Assembly: GCA_039184415.1 (NCBI GenBank)
Contig: JBCDBB010000157.1
Coordinates: 1 to 9,004, forward strand
Origin: JANSYP01 sp039184415
GTDB taxonomy: Bacteria > Pseudomonadota > Alphaproteobacteria > Rhodobacterales > Rhodobacteraceae
Length of the DNA stretch: 9,004 bases
Direction: 5' to 3'
The first letter of the stretch is position 1; each line of letters starts with the position of its first letter. Positions 1 to 5,869 of this stretch are shown here, one piece after another. The notes beneath the pieces were generated by a model. The model was not told where the DNA came from. It ran no database searches and was given only the letters and a program-made list of their open reading frames with translations. A program made the position numbers and the translations under genes.

Positions 1-910
1 CCCGCGGGTTCATCTCGATCACCACCATGCGCCCGTCGGCGGGGTTCACCGCCCATTGGACATTTGAGCCCCCGGTTTCGACCCCGATCTCGCGCAGCAC
101 GGCGATGGAGCCGTTGCGCATGATCTGGTATTCCTTGTCGGTCAGCGTCAGCGCGGGCGCGACAGTGATCGAGTCGCCGGTATGAACGCCCATCGGGTCC
201 ACATTCTCGATGGAGCAGACGATGATCGCATTGTCGGCGACATCGCGCACGACCTCCATCTCGAACTCTTTCCAGCCGAGCAGGCTCTCGTCGATCAGGA
301 TCTGGCCGACCGGCGAGGCGTCGAGCCCGGTGCGGCACAGATGCTCGAACTCCTCGCGGTTATAGGCGACGCCGCCGCCGGTCCCGCCGAGGGTAAACGC
401 CGGACGGATGATCGCGGGCAGGCCGATATCTTCTAGGGCGGCGCTACATTCGTCGAGCGACGTGGCGATCGTGGCGCGGGGGTTCTCCAGCCCGATCCGG
501 TCCATCGCCTCGCGAAAGAGCTTGCGGTCCTCGGCCATCTCGATGGCGGCGCGCTTGGCGCCGATCATCTCCACGCCGAATTTCTCCAGAACCCCCATCT
601 CCTCGAGCGCCAGCGAGGTGTTGAGCCCGGTCTGGCCTCCCATGGTCGGCAAGAGCGCATCGGGGCGTTCGGCCTCGATGATCTTGGCGACGATCTCGGG
701 CGTGATCGGCTCGATATAGGTGGCGTCCGCCATATCGGGATCGGTCATGATCGTGGCGGGGTTGGAGTTCACCAGGATCACCCTGTAGCCCTCTTCGCGC
801 AGTGCCTTGCAGGCCTGGGCGCCGGAATAGTCGAACTCGCAGGCCTGCCCGATGACGATGGGGCCGGCACCGATGATCATGATGGAGGAGATATCGGTGC
901 GTTTGGGCAT
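1..910 (-). CDS. carB: Carbamoyl-phosphate synthase large subunit, N-terminal part (runs off the left edge)
   Basis: This is the large subunit of glutamine-hydrolysing carbamoyl-phosphate synthase, which makes carbamoyl phosphate from bicarbonate, ammonia and two ATP for pyrimidine and arginine synthesis. Only the first 303 codons are present; the Escherichia coli protein has about 1073. The start MPKRTDISSIMIIGAGPIVIG is nearly identical to E. coli CarB and aligns without gaps over the whole visible part. The visible part is the pre-ATP-grasp domain (about 1-125) and most of the first ATP-grasp domain (carboxyphosphate synthesis). The nucleotide-binding residues known from E. coli are at the same numbers: R129, R169, the GGTGGG loop at 175-180, E208, E215, H243, Q285, E299, N301, R303. 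The ATG at 910 is preceded by AAGGA with a 7-base spacer. carA is not adjacent; the upstream neighbour is a sulfotransferase on the same strand. Identification is essentially certain. Confidence 0.97.
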   Translation of the reverse strand, partial: MPKRTDISSIMIIGAGPIVIGQACEFDYSGAQACKALREEGYRVILVNSNPATIMTDPDMADATYIEPITPEIVAKIIEAERPDALLPTMGGQTGLNTSLALEEMGVLEKFGVEMIGAKRAAIEMAEDRKLFREAMDRIGLENPRATIATSLDECSAALEDIGLPAIIRPAFTLGGTGGGVAYNREEFEHLCRTGLDASPVGQILIDESLLGWKEFEMEVVRDVADNAIIVCSIENVDPMGVHTGDSITVAPALTLTDKEYQIMRNGSIAVLREIGVETGGSNVQWAVNPADGRMVVIEMNPR

Positions 911-959
911 GGGGCGGTCCTTCGCGGTTCGGCCAGACGGGCGCAGGCAAATCGCTCGC

Positions 960-987
960 GTTATAGGGATGCGGCGGCGCAGGGCAA
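960..987 (-). promoter_or_regulatory. Predicted sigma-70-type promoter for carB
   Basis: On the minus strand a -35-like TTGCCC (987 to 982) and a -10-like TATAAC (965 to 960) are separated by 16 bases. This would place the transcript start near 953, about 40 bases before the carB ATG. The -10 matches consensus at 5 of 6 positions and the -35 at 4 of 6. It lies in the 187-bp gap between the sulfotransferase stop and carB, so carB probably has its own promoter. No pyrimidine- or arginine-responsive operator was recognised. Prediction by eye only. Confidence 0.42.
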
Positions 988-1097
988 GCAGGCAGCGATG
1001 CGGCGGATCATTCGCGACCCCGTCCAGGGGCTGGCGTCGGGCAAAGCTTCGCTGTCTTCAGCTGATCCGGCGGATCGGGCCGGATAGGGCCCCGAGC

Positions 1098-2006
1098 TCA
1101 GATCGCCCGCCTGGTGATCCGCTCCATCAGATGGCGGATGCGGCCGAACGGGGGCGCTGCATAGTGGGCCGCATCGAACGCCGCTGGCAAAAGCTCCCGC
1201 CGCGCCATCTCGCGATAGTGGGAGTATTGCATGCGTTGCGCGCCATAGCGTCCGGTATTCGCCAAGTAGGCGGCGAGGCTCGCCCCATGCATCTGTGCGT
1301 CCACCATGAACGCGATGCGTTTCACCGCGCCAGCCGGATCGCCGATGACCTCGGCGTAGGGCATCACCGTCGGACGCAACCCAGACAGGGCGAAGAAGCG
1401 CTGAAAATTGGCGTCCTCTCGCAGGATGCTGGCCACGGCGCGGCGCAACTGACGCATACTGGGGGCGGGCAGGACGCGCTCGACCAGATCGCTGTCGAGG
1501 CTGCCCGCGTCATGGGCGACGGCAAGCGAAACCGCCTGCGCCTGCGCGTCCCCCCGGGTCAGGTAGATCAGGTGGGCGCCTGCGAACAGCGCCTGGCCCG
1601 CAGGATTGCAGAGCGCGCGCTGGAGCTGCCAGAACTGAAGCTTGGTCGCGAAGACACCGTTGATGCTACGCTTCTCCATCAAGGTGCGGACATAGCGCGC
1701 AACCGACGTCGGGCGCCCAGCGGGCGCCGGGATACCCCAGCGTTCGGCCAGACGCTTTTCATGGGCCGGCAGGAAGTATTCCATCGGAATGCCGAGCCCC
1801 GCCGCGAGCATCGCGCGACCCAATGCATTGGAGCCGGTGCGCGGACCGGCGCAGATGATCACCCGCGATGGCGTGTCGGACGGGGCCGGCTGATCGAGCT
1901 GCGCGTCACAGGCTCTGGGGCGGTTGGGCGAAATCGCAGCGTTCCAGGCCGTGGCCGGCGTGGCCAGGAAAGGAGAGGACGTCACATGGGGCGGTATGAC
2001 CGACAT
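1098..2006 (-). CDS. Stf0-family sulfotransferase (substrate unknown)
   Basis: The 302-residue product resembles the Stf0 family, whose founding member transfers sulfate from PAPS to trehalose in mycobacteria. The 5'-phosphosulfate-binding loop is visible as GPRTGSN (residues 54-60), followed by GLGIPMEYF, which matches the family's conserved G..GxPxEYF segment; its Glu (E76) aligns with the proposed catalytic base. Further family-like segments are GVFATKLQFWQ (about 117-127) and LIYLTRGDAQAQAVSL (about 146-161), which carries the 3'-phosphate-binding side. No signal peptide or membrane segment is evident, so the protein is probably cytoplasmic. About 50 residues precede the core, more than I expect for the family. 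The chosen ATG at 2006 has no good Shine-Dalgarno sequence; a TTG at 2039 and a GTG at 1985 are alternatives. The substrate cannot be told from context; a carbohydrate or small lipid head group is possible. Family assignment is good, function open. Confidence 0.8.
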   Translation of the reverse strand: MSVIPPHVTSSPFLATPATAWNAAISPNRPRACDAQLDQPAPSDTPSRVIICAGPRTGSNALGRAMLAAGLGIPMEYFLPAHEKRLAERWGIPAPAGRPTSVARYVRTLMEKRSINGVFATKLQFWQLQRALCNPAGQALFAGAHLIYLTRGDAQAQAVSLAVAHDAGSLDSDLVERVLPAPSMRQLRRAVASILREDANFQRFFALSGLRPTVMPYAEVIGDPAGAVKRIAFMVDAQMHGASLAAYLANTGRYGAQRMQYSHYREMARRELLPAAFDAAHYAAPPFGRIRHLMERITRRAI

Positions 2007-2016
2007 TGTGCGCACA
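2007..2016. repeat. 10-bp perfect palindrome touching the sulfotransferase start codon
   Basis: TGTGCGCACA is a perfect inverted repeat lying directly upstream of the chosen ATG of the sulfotransferase gene. It could be a repressor or translational control site, but it is short and the region is GC-rich, so it may be coincidence. The flanking bases do not extend the symmetry. Confidence 0.25.
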
Positions 2017-2136
2017 TTCGCAAGTAAAAGCGCCTGCAAATCAGATTAGCCGAGGCTGGGCGGGCTGCATAGCTGCGCCCCGTGCATGCGCTGAAATCCG
2101 CGCCCGGGCCAAAGGCGACGCGCGGTAAGGCATGGG

Positions 2137-2157
2137 GCGGCCTCGCGGCCCGCTTTT
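2137..2157 (+). terminator. Terminator-like hairpin with T run, orphan
   Basis: GCGGCC (2137-2142) can pair with GGCCCGC (2147-2153), leaving a TCGC loop and one bulged C. The stem is followed by TTTT at 2154-2157. This resembles a short intrinsic terminator on the plus strand. No plus-strand gene lies upstream, because the sulfotransferase is on the other strand, so it would end either antisense transcription or an unannotated small RNA. The T run is short and the stem imperfect, so the call is weak. Confidence 0.25.
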
Positions 2158-2338
2158 GGTGCTTGCTGTTGCCGTCGGCCCAGTGCCCGCGATCTGCGGA
2201 CGTTCGACAGGTCCGCCGAATTGTCCGCCGGGCAAAGCCATAGGTCTGACCGGGCGCTGGCATGCCGGTTCTGTTCGATCAGAAACCGTGCATAAGCATG
2301 GCAAAAGCCGCGCCCGCCCCTAGGCTAAGGCCCGGGCA

Positions 2339-3034
2339 GTGGGCCCGATCTGGGATGGGTGCGTCGTGGTCATCGGAATTGGAAAGCAGGCGGCACCCCG
2401 GGCGTGGGTGCGACGGATCGAAGTCGCGCTCTTCTTCGTCGTGGCGCCGGTGGCGGGGGCGGTCTTCCTGCCGCCGAACCAGATGTTCGCGATGCTCTTC
2501 GCGCTCACGCTGGTGGGGCTGGTACTCCTGGCGATCACGCCGGGCTTCCGCTGGGGCGAGCTGGTCCAGGGGTGGGCGGCGCTGCGCCCGCTGCCGATTC
2601 TCGCCTTTTGCGCGATCGTTCTGGCCGTTTGTGTGCTCATCATCCGCGCGACCCGTCCCGAGGCCGAGTTCTTCCTGATCCGCCAGAACCCTGGCCTGAT
2701 GCTGATGATCGCGCTGCTCTACCCAATCCTCTCGGCCCTGCCGCAAGAGATCGTCTATCGCGCGCTCTATTTCCGACGCTATGGCACAATCCTGCCGGGC
2801 GGGGGCCGGGGATTGGTGCTGAACGCGGCGCTCTTCAGCCTCGCGCATCTGATGTATTGGAGCTGGATTGTGCTGGCGATGACCTTTGTCGGCGGGATGG
2901 TCTTCGCGTGGGCCTATGCGGTGCGCCGCAGCTTTCCGCTTGCCGTCGTGCTGCACGCTCTGGCGGGGGTCATCCTCTTTGCCGTAGGGCTGGGAGTGTT
3001 CTTCTATTCCGGCGCAGTGACGCGGCCCTTCTGA
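2339..3034 (+). CDS. CPBP-family intramembrane protease-like membrane protein
   Basis: The 231-residue product is strongly hydrophobic, with about six to eight membrane segments (for example 29-43, 48-66, 84-102, 119-135, 157-172, 176-193, 200-223). It carries the core pattern of the CPBP family (CAAX protease and bacteriocin-processing, related to Rce1): QEIVYR at 136-141 in place of EExxxR, FSLAH at 166-170 for FxxxH, and HALAG at 206-210 where the family usually has HxxxN. In Rce1-type enzymes the first Glu of EExxxR and the His of FxxxH activate water; here that Glu is Gln. The protein may therefore be an altered protease or a non-peptidase membrane protein, although the PQE variant may be normal for a proteobacterial subgroup. 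The GTG start at 2339 has AAGG 8 bases upstream; a GTG at 2366 is an alternative. The SMR gene follows after 37 bases, so the two are probably co-transcribed. The substrate is unknown. Confidence 0.75.
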   Translation: MGPIWDGCVVVIGIGKQAAPRAWVRRIEVALFFVVAPVAGAVFLPPNQMFAMLFALTLVGLVLLAITPGFRWGELVQGWAALRPLPILAFCAIVLAVCVLIIRATRPEAEFFLIRQNPGLMLMIALLYPILSALPQEIVYRALYFRRYGTILPGGGRGLVLNAALFSLAHLMYWSWIVLAMTFVGGMVFAWAYAVRRSFPLAVVLHALAGVILFAVGLGVFFYSGAVTRPF

Positions 3035-3071
3035 GCCCGCCTGCGCCACCCGGCCAACAAGGAGCCTGCCC

Positions 3072-3401
3072 ATGCCCTGGATCTATCTCGCCCTCGCCAT
3101 TCTGGGCGAAGTCATCGGCACCACGGCGCTGAAAGCCTCCGAAGGCTTCACGCGCTGGCCGCCCTCGATACTGGCGGTGCTGGGCTATTGCGTGGCCTTC
3201 TACTTTCTGGCGCTGGTGCTCAAGACCATCCCGGTGGGCGTCGCCTATGCGATCTGGGCCGGGGTGGGCGTGGCCGCGGTGTCGGTGATCGGGGTGGTTC
3301 TCTTCGGCCAGACACTGGATCTGGCGGCCGTCGTCGGCATCGGGCTAATCGTCGCCGGCGTGGTGGTTCTGAACACGCTTTCGGACAGTCTGGTGCATTG
3401 A
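3072..3401 (+). CDS. EmrE-like small multidrug resistance (SMR) efflux transporter
   Basis: This 109-residue, four-helix inner-membrane protein belongs to the small multidrug resistance family, which works as a dimer exchanging protons for cationic compounds. It can be aligned along its length to E. coli EmrE (110 residues). The essential membrane Glu is E13 in LGEVIGTTALK. SEGFTRWPPS fills the first loop, and VAYAIWAGVG carries Y59 and W62, equivalents of the substrate-contacting Tyr60 and Trp63 of EmrE. FGQTLDL and the glycine-rich last helix (about 86-101) are also typical. AAGGAG at 3059-3064 lies 7 bases before the ATG. The match is closer to the EmrE/Qac branch than to guanidinium exporters, but the substrate cannot be fixed from sequence. 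It follows the CPBP gene closely and precedes the bchE control region. Confidence 0.92.
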   Translation: MPWIYLALAILGEVIGTTALKASEGFTRWPPSILAVLGYCVAFYFLALVLKTIPVGVAYAIWAGVGVAAVSVIGVVLFGQTLDLAAVVGIGLIVAGVVVLNTLSDSLVH

Positions 3402-3426
3402 TGGCACAGCTGTAAGCTTGGCCGAT

Positions 3427-3440
3427 TTGATTTGTGTCAA
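3427..3440. promoter_or_regulatory. FNR/FnrL-type binding site upstream of bchE
   Basis: TTGATTTGTGTCAA fits the FNR-family consensus TTGAY-N4-RTCAA at every defined position. FnrL is the oxygen-sensing iron-sulfur activator of purple nonsulfur bacteria, and bchE is a known type of FnrL target in Rhodobacter. The site is centred at 3433.5, 62 bases before the bchE ATG. If it acts as a class II activator site (centre at -41.5), transcription would start near 3475. The half-site GTCAA is shared with the overlapping PpsR-type palindrome. Confidence 0.75.
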
Positions 3441-3452
3441 ATGAAATTGACA
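3435..3452. promoter_or_regulatory. PpsR/CrtJ-type operator upstream of bchE
   Basis: TGTCAAATGAAATTGACA is a perfect TGT-N12-ACA site, the recognition pattern of the aerobic and light-dependent photosynthesis repressor PpsR (CrtJ). The outer six bases on each side, TGTCAA and TTGACA, are exact inverted repeats, and the centre is AT-rich against a GC-rich background. It shares bases 3435-3440 with the FNR-type site. No second TGT-N12-ACA copy was found in the bchE upstream gap (3402-3495), although PpsR often uses pairs of sites. Confidence 0.78.
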
Positions 3453-3462
3453 GATGAGGGCG

Positions 3463-3468
3463 CATGCT
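3463..3468 (+). promoter_or_regulatory. Possible -10 element of a class II FnrL-activated bchE promoter
   Basis: CATGCT sits exactly where a -10 element is expected if the FNR-type site is centred at -41.5, with a start near 3475. It matches the sigma-70 consensus at only 3 of 6 positions, which would suit an activator-dependent promoter. The TTGACA at 3447-3452 (part of the PpsR-type site) looks like a -35 box, but 16-18 bases downstream there is only GC-rich sequence without a -10 match. Confidence 0.3.
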
Positions 3469-3482
3469 GGGGCTGACAGATC

Positions 3483-3488
3483 AGGGAG
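3483..3488 (+). promoter_or_regulatory. Ribosome binding site that fixes the bchE start
   Basis: AGGGAG lies 7 bases before the ATG at 3496. The frame is open further upstream (an in-frame ATG lies at 3454), but that extension overlaps the promoter region and adds 14 residues not expected in BchE, whereas the protein from 3496 begins MRIVFIHPNY directly with the first strand of a B12-binding domain. Confidence 0.75.
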
Positions 3489-3495
3489 TCGGCCG

Positions 3496-5232
3496 ATGCG
3501 TATTGTCTTCATCCATCCCAACTACCGGTCGGGCGGGGCCGAGATCGCCGGGAGCTGGCCGCCGGCTTGGGTCGCCTATCTGAGCGGCCATCTGCGGGCC
3601 GCGGGCTTCGATGACATCCATTTCATCGACGCGATGACCAACGATCTGTCCGAAGGTGCGATTGCCACGCGTCTCGAAGAGCTGAGGCCCGACGTCGTCG
3701 GCGTTACCGCGATCACGCCTTCGATCTATACGGCCGAACGGCTGCTGGAGATCGCCCGCGACCATGTGCCGGACGCGCTGCGCGTTCTGGGCGGGGTGCA
3801 CGCGACCTTCATGTACAAGCAGGTCCTCTCCGAGGCGCCCTGGGTCGATGTGATCGTCCGGGGCGAGGGGGAGGAGATCTTCCTGGAGCTGATGAAATCC
3901 GTGCGCGACGGCCATTTCCCGGCCTGTCGCCATACCATCAAGGGGCTGGCCTACCGCGATGGTGAGGAAATCCGCGCCACGCCGGCGGCCAGTACGGTCA
4001 AGGATCTCGATGCCATCGATCCCGACTGGTCCCTGCTGGAATGGGAGAAATACATCTACATCCCGCTGAACACGCGGGTTGCGATACCGAACATGGCGCG
4101 GGGCTGCCCCTTCACCTGTTCCTTCTGCTCGCAATGGAAGTTCTGGCGCGATTACCGGGTCCGCGACCCGATCAAGGTGGTCGACGAGATCGAGCGGCTG
4201 GTCAACGAGCAGGATGTCGGGTTCTTCATCCTCGCCGACGAGGAACCCACCATCAATCGCAAGAAATTCGTCCAGTTCTGCGAAGAGCTGATCGCACGCG
4301 GCCTGCCCGACAAGGTCAAATGGGGCATCAACACGCGCGTGACCGACATCTACCGCGACCGCGAGCTGCTCAAGTTCTACCGCGAGGCGGGCCTCGTCCA
4401 TGTCAGCCTCGGCACCGAGGCGGCGGCGCAGATGAAGCTCGACCAGTTCAACAAGGAAACCAAGGTCGAAGAGAACAAGACCGCGATCCGGCTCTTGCGC
4501 GAGGCCGACATCCTTGTCGAGGCGCAGTTCATCGTCGGGCTCGACAACGAAACGCCCGAGACGCTGAACGAAACCTACAAGATGGCCTGGGACTGGCAGC
4601 CGGATCTTGCGAACTGGGCGATGTACACGCCCTGGCCCTTCACGCCGCTCTTCCAGGAGCTGCGCGACAAGGTCGAGGTGTTCGATTTCTCGCGCTACAA
4701 TTTCGTGACGCCGATCATGAAACCCAAGGCGATGGAGCGGGGCGAACTGCTCGACGGGGTGATGAACAATTACCGCCGTTTCTACATGAAAAAAGCGCTC
4801 TTCCATTACCCCTGGAGGGGTACCGGGTTCCGGCGGCGTTACCTGCTGGGCTGCCTGAAAGCCTTCGCCAAGGCGGGTTTCGCGCGGACCTTCTATGACC
4901 TCGGCAAGGTCGGCTACACCGGCCCGCAGAGCAAGAACCGGCTGGATTTCCACTTCGACGAGAGCCGGACCATCGCGGATGCGCAGATGGAAGACTGGGA
5001 GGCCAGCGCCGACAAGGCGGCACGGGCGGCGGAGCGGCGCGAGGCGATCCGCGCCCAGGGCAAGGCGCGTGCGGCCGAACGTAATGCCACCGCAGGTACG
5101 ACCTTCCGGATGCCGAACGGCGCCGAGATAAAGATCTGCGGCGGCGGGACCGAGCAGTTGACCGAAGAAGAGATGTCAGCGGACGTTCCCGTGAAAGGAC
5201 AGGCCGCGGATGGGCAAAGGCAGAATGCCTGA
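3496..5232 (+). CDS. bchE: Anaerobic magnesium-protoporphyrin IX monomethyl ester cyclase BchE
   Basis: BchE forms the isocyclic fifth ring of bacteriochlorophyll without oxygen, converting Mg-protoporphyrin IX monomethyl ester to divinyl protochlorophyllide with oxygen taken from water. It is a cobalamin-dependent radical SAM enzyme. The 578-residue product has an N-terminal B12-binding-type domain (about 1-150; MRIVFIHPNY and LGGVHATF at 98-105). The radical SAM core contains CPFTCSFC, with C204, C208 and C211 as ligands of the 4Fe-4S cluster, then FFILADEEPTINRKKF and VSLGTEAA. The C-terminal part ends in an Ala/Arg/Glu-rich segment (about 500-530) and CGGGTEQL. Length agrees with Rhodobacter BchE (about 575-590). 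It overlaps bchJ by 23 bases and is preceded by FNR-type and PpsR-type sites, implying induction at low oxygen. No internal stop or frameshift was seen. Its presence indicates bacteriochlorophyll synthesis in anoxic conditions; an oxygen-dependent AcsF may exist elsewhere in the genome. Confidence 0.95.
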   Translation: MRIVFIHPNYRSGGAEIAGSWPPAWVAYLSGHLRAAGFDDIHFIDAMTNDLSEGAIATRLEELRPDVVGVTAITPSIYTAERLLEIARDHVPDALRVLGGVHATFMYKQVLSEAPWVDVIVRGEGEEIFLELMKSVRDGHFPACRHTIKGLAYRDGEEIRATPAASTVKDLDAIDPDWSLLEWEKYIYIPLNTRVAIPNMARGCPFTCSFCSQWKFWRDYRVRDPIKVVDEIERLVNEQDVGFFILADEEPTINRKKFVQFCEELIARGLPDKVKWGINTRVTDIYRDRELLKFYREAGLVHVSLGTEAAAQMKLDQFNKETKVEENKTAIRLLREADILVEAQFIVGLDNETPETLNETYKMAWDWQPDLANWAMYTPWPFTPLFQELRDKVEVFDFSRYNFVTPIMKPKAMERGELLDGVMNNYRRFYMKKALFHYPWRGTGFRRRYLLGCLKAFAKAGFARTFYDLGKVGYTGPQSKNRLDFHFDESRTIADAQMEDWEASADKAARAAERREAIRAQGKARAAERNATAGTTFRMPNGAEIKICGGGTEQLTEEEMSADVPVKGQAADGQRQNA

Positions 5233-5848
5233 CGGGGCAGCGCCGCCCGCAGTCGGCGGCGCGCTGATCGGACCCAATGCGCTCCTGCAGCTGATCCCGG
5301 TGCTGGACCGGGTCGGCGGCCCCGATCTGCGCGCGCGGATCTTTGCCCGGGCAGGCGTGTTCGAGATCCCCGGCCGCGATGGCGGCCTGATCCCCGAAGG
5401 CCCGGTCGCCCGGGTCCATCAGGAACTGCGCAGGGAGCTGCCCGACATGGCCCCGATGCTGGCCTGGGAGGCGGGCAAACGGACCGGCGATTACATCCTG
5501 ATCAACCGGATCCCGCGCGGGGCGCAGGCCCTGCTCAAGGCGCTGCCCGCCTGGGCCGCGGCGCCCATCCTCGCCCGCGCGGTCGCCAAGCATGCCTGGA
5601 CCTTTGCCGGGTCGGGACGCTTTTCGGTGGTCTCCACCCGTCCCCTGGTCTTCGAGCTGGCGGACAATCCGGTGGTGCGGGGCGAACATGCCGGCCACCC
5701 GCTCTGCCATTGGCATGCTGCGGTGTTCGAGCGGCTCTTCACGCGGCTGGTCGATCCGTGCCTGCGCTGCGCCGAGACCGCCTGCTGCGCCATGGGCGCG
5801 CCGGCCTGCCGGTTCGAACTGTCGCGTGAGGCCGTTGGCGCAACGTAA
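5210..5848 (+). CDS. bchJ: BchJ, V4R-domain bacteriochlorophyll synthesis protein
   Basis: This 212-residue protein is the usual partner of BchE in purple bacteria and matches the length of Rhodobacter BchJ (about 213). Its C-terminal half forms a V4R (4-vinyl reductase) domain ending in a cysteine-rich motif, CLRCAETACCAMGAPACRF (about residues 184-202, five cysteines), which may bind metal. BchJ was first named a 4-vinyl (now 8-vinyl) protochlorophyllide reductase. Later work assigned that activity to BciA/BciB-type enzymes, so BchJ is better regarded as an accessory factor, perhaps delivering substrate. The ATG at 5210 lies inside the end of bchE (23-base overlap) with AAAGGA 10 bases upstream; an in-frame ATG at 5225 with AAAGG 4 bases upstream is an alternative. 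The overlap suggests translational coupling. bchG, the common next gene in Rhodobacter, does not follow; the next gene is a convergent cfa. Confidence 0.9.
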   Translation: MGKGRMPDGAAPPAVGGALIGPNALLQLIPVLDRVGGPDLRARIFARAGVFEIPGRDGGLIPEGPVARVHQELRRELPDMAPMLAWEAGKRTGDYILINRIPRGAQALLKALPAWAAAPILARAVAKHAWTFAGSGRFSVVSTRPLVFELADNPVVRGEHAGHPLCHWHAAVFERLFTRLVDPCLRCAETACCAMGAPACRFELSREAVGAT

Positions 5849-5850
5849 GC

Positions 5851-5863
5851 CGCGCCGGGCGCG
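5851..5863. terminator. Short inverted repeat between convergent bchJ and cfa
   Basis: CGCGCCGGGCGCG lies in the 21-bp gap between the two convergent stop codons and can form a 5-6 bp GC stem with a tiny loop, readable from either strand. There is no T run, so it is a weak candidate for a bidirectional terminator. Nothing else in the gap could serve, so the transcripts may overlap. Confidence 0.25.
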
Positions 5864-5869
5864 CATCCG

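Larger units (their letters stand above)
2007..2338. other. Divergent intergenic region without a recognisable gene
   Basis: These 332 bases separate the leftward sulfotransferase from the rightward CPBP/SMR unit and must hold the promoters for both. I see no tRNA, no known RNA gene and no open frame with a ribosome site and protein-like composition; the short frames on both strands have proline- and arginine-rich products typical of GC-rich non-coding DNA. No strong -35/-10 pair stands out. The only structured element is a hairpin followed by four T residues near 2137-2157, listed separately. Confidence 0.6.

Noticed and set aside
968..1073. Repeated GATGCGGCGG (968-977 and 997-1006) with a near copy GATCCGGCGG (1064-1073) between the sulfotransferase and carB
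   Set aside because: Short, GC-rich and unevenly spaced; one copy overlaps the carB promoter spacer. No symmetry or known regulator fits, so chance is likely.
1064..1076. GATCCGGCGGATC inverted repeat downstream of the sulfotransferase stop as a terminator
   Set aside because: The stem is only 5 bp and no T run follows on the minus strand, so it does not meet the pattern of an intrinsic terminator.
852..2027. Long plus-strand open frame (391 codons) opposite the sulfotransferase and the end of carB
   Set aside because: The translation is rich in Arg, Gly, His and Ala without domain-like segments, and the minus strand holds a clear Stf0 protein. It is a GC-driven antisense frame.
2132..2323. 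Small plus-strand frame of 63 codons in the divergent intergenic region
   Set aside because: No ribosome site, proline-, glycine- and arginine-rich translation, and the terminator-like hairpin falls inside its first codons.
3447..3475. TTGACA (3447-3452) as the -35 box of an ordinary sigma-70 bchE promoter
   Set aside because: At 16-18 bases downstream the sequence is GC-rich with no -10 resemblance. The hexamer is better explained as the right arm of the PpsR-type palindrome.
3481..4953. 490-codon minus-strand open frame opposite bchE
   Set aside because: bchE on the plus strand is unmistakable; the antisense product has no recognisable motif and runs across the bchE start and ribosome site.
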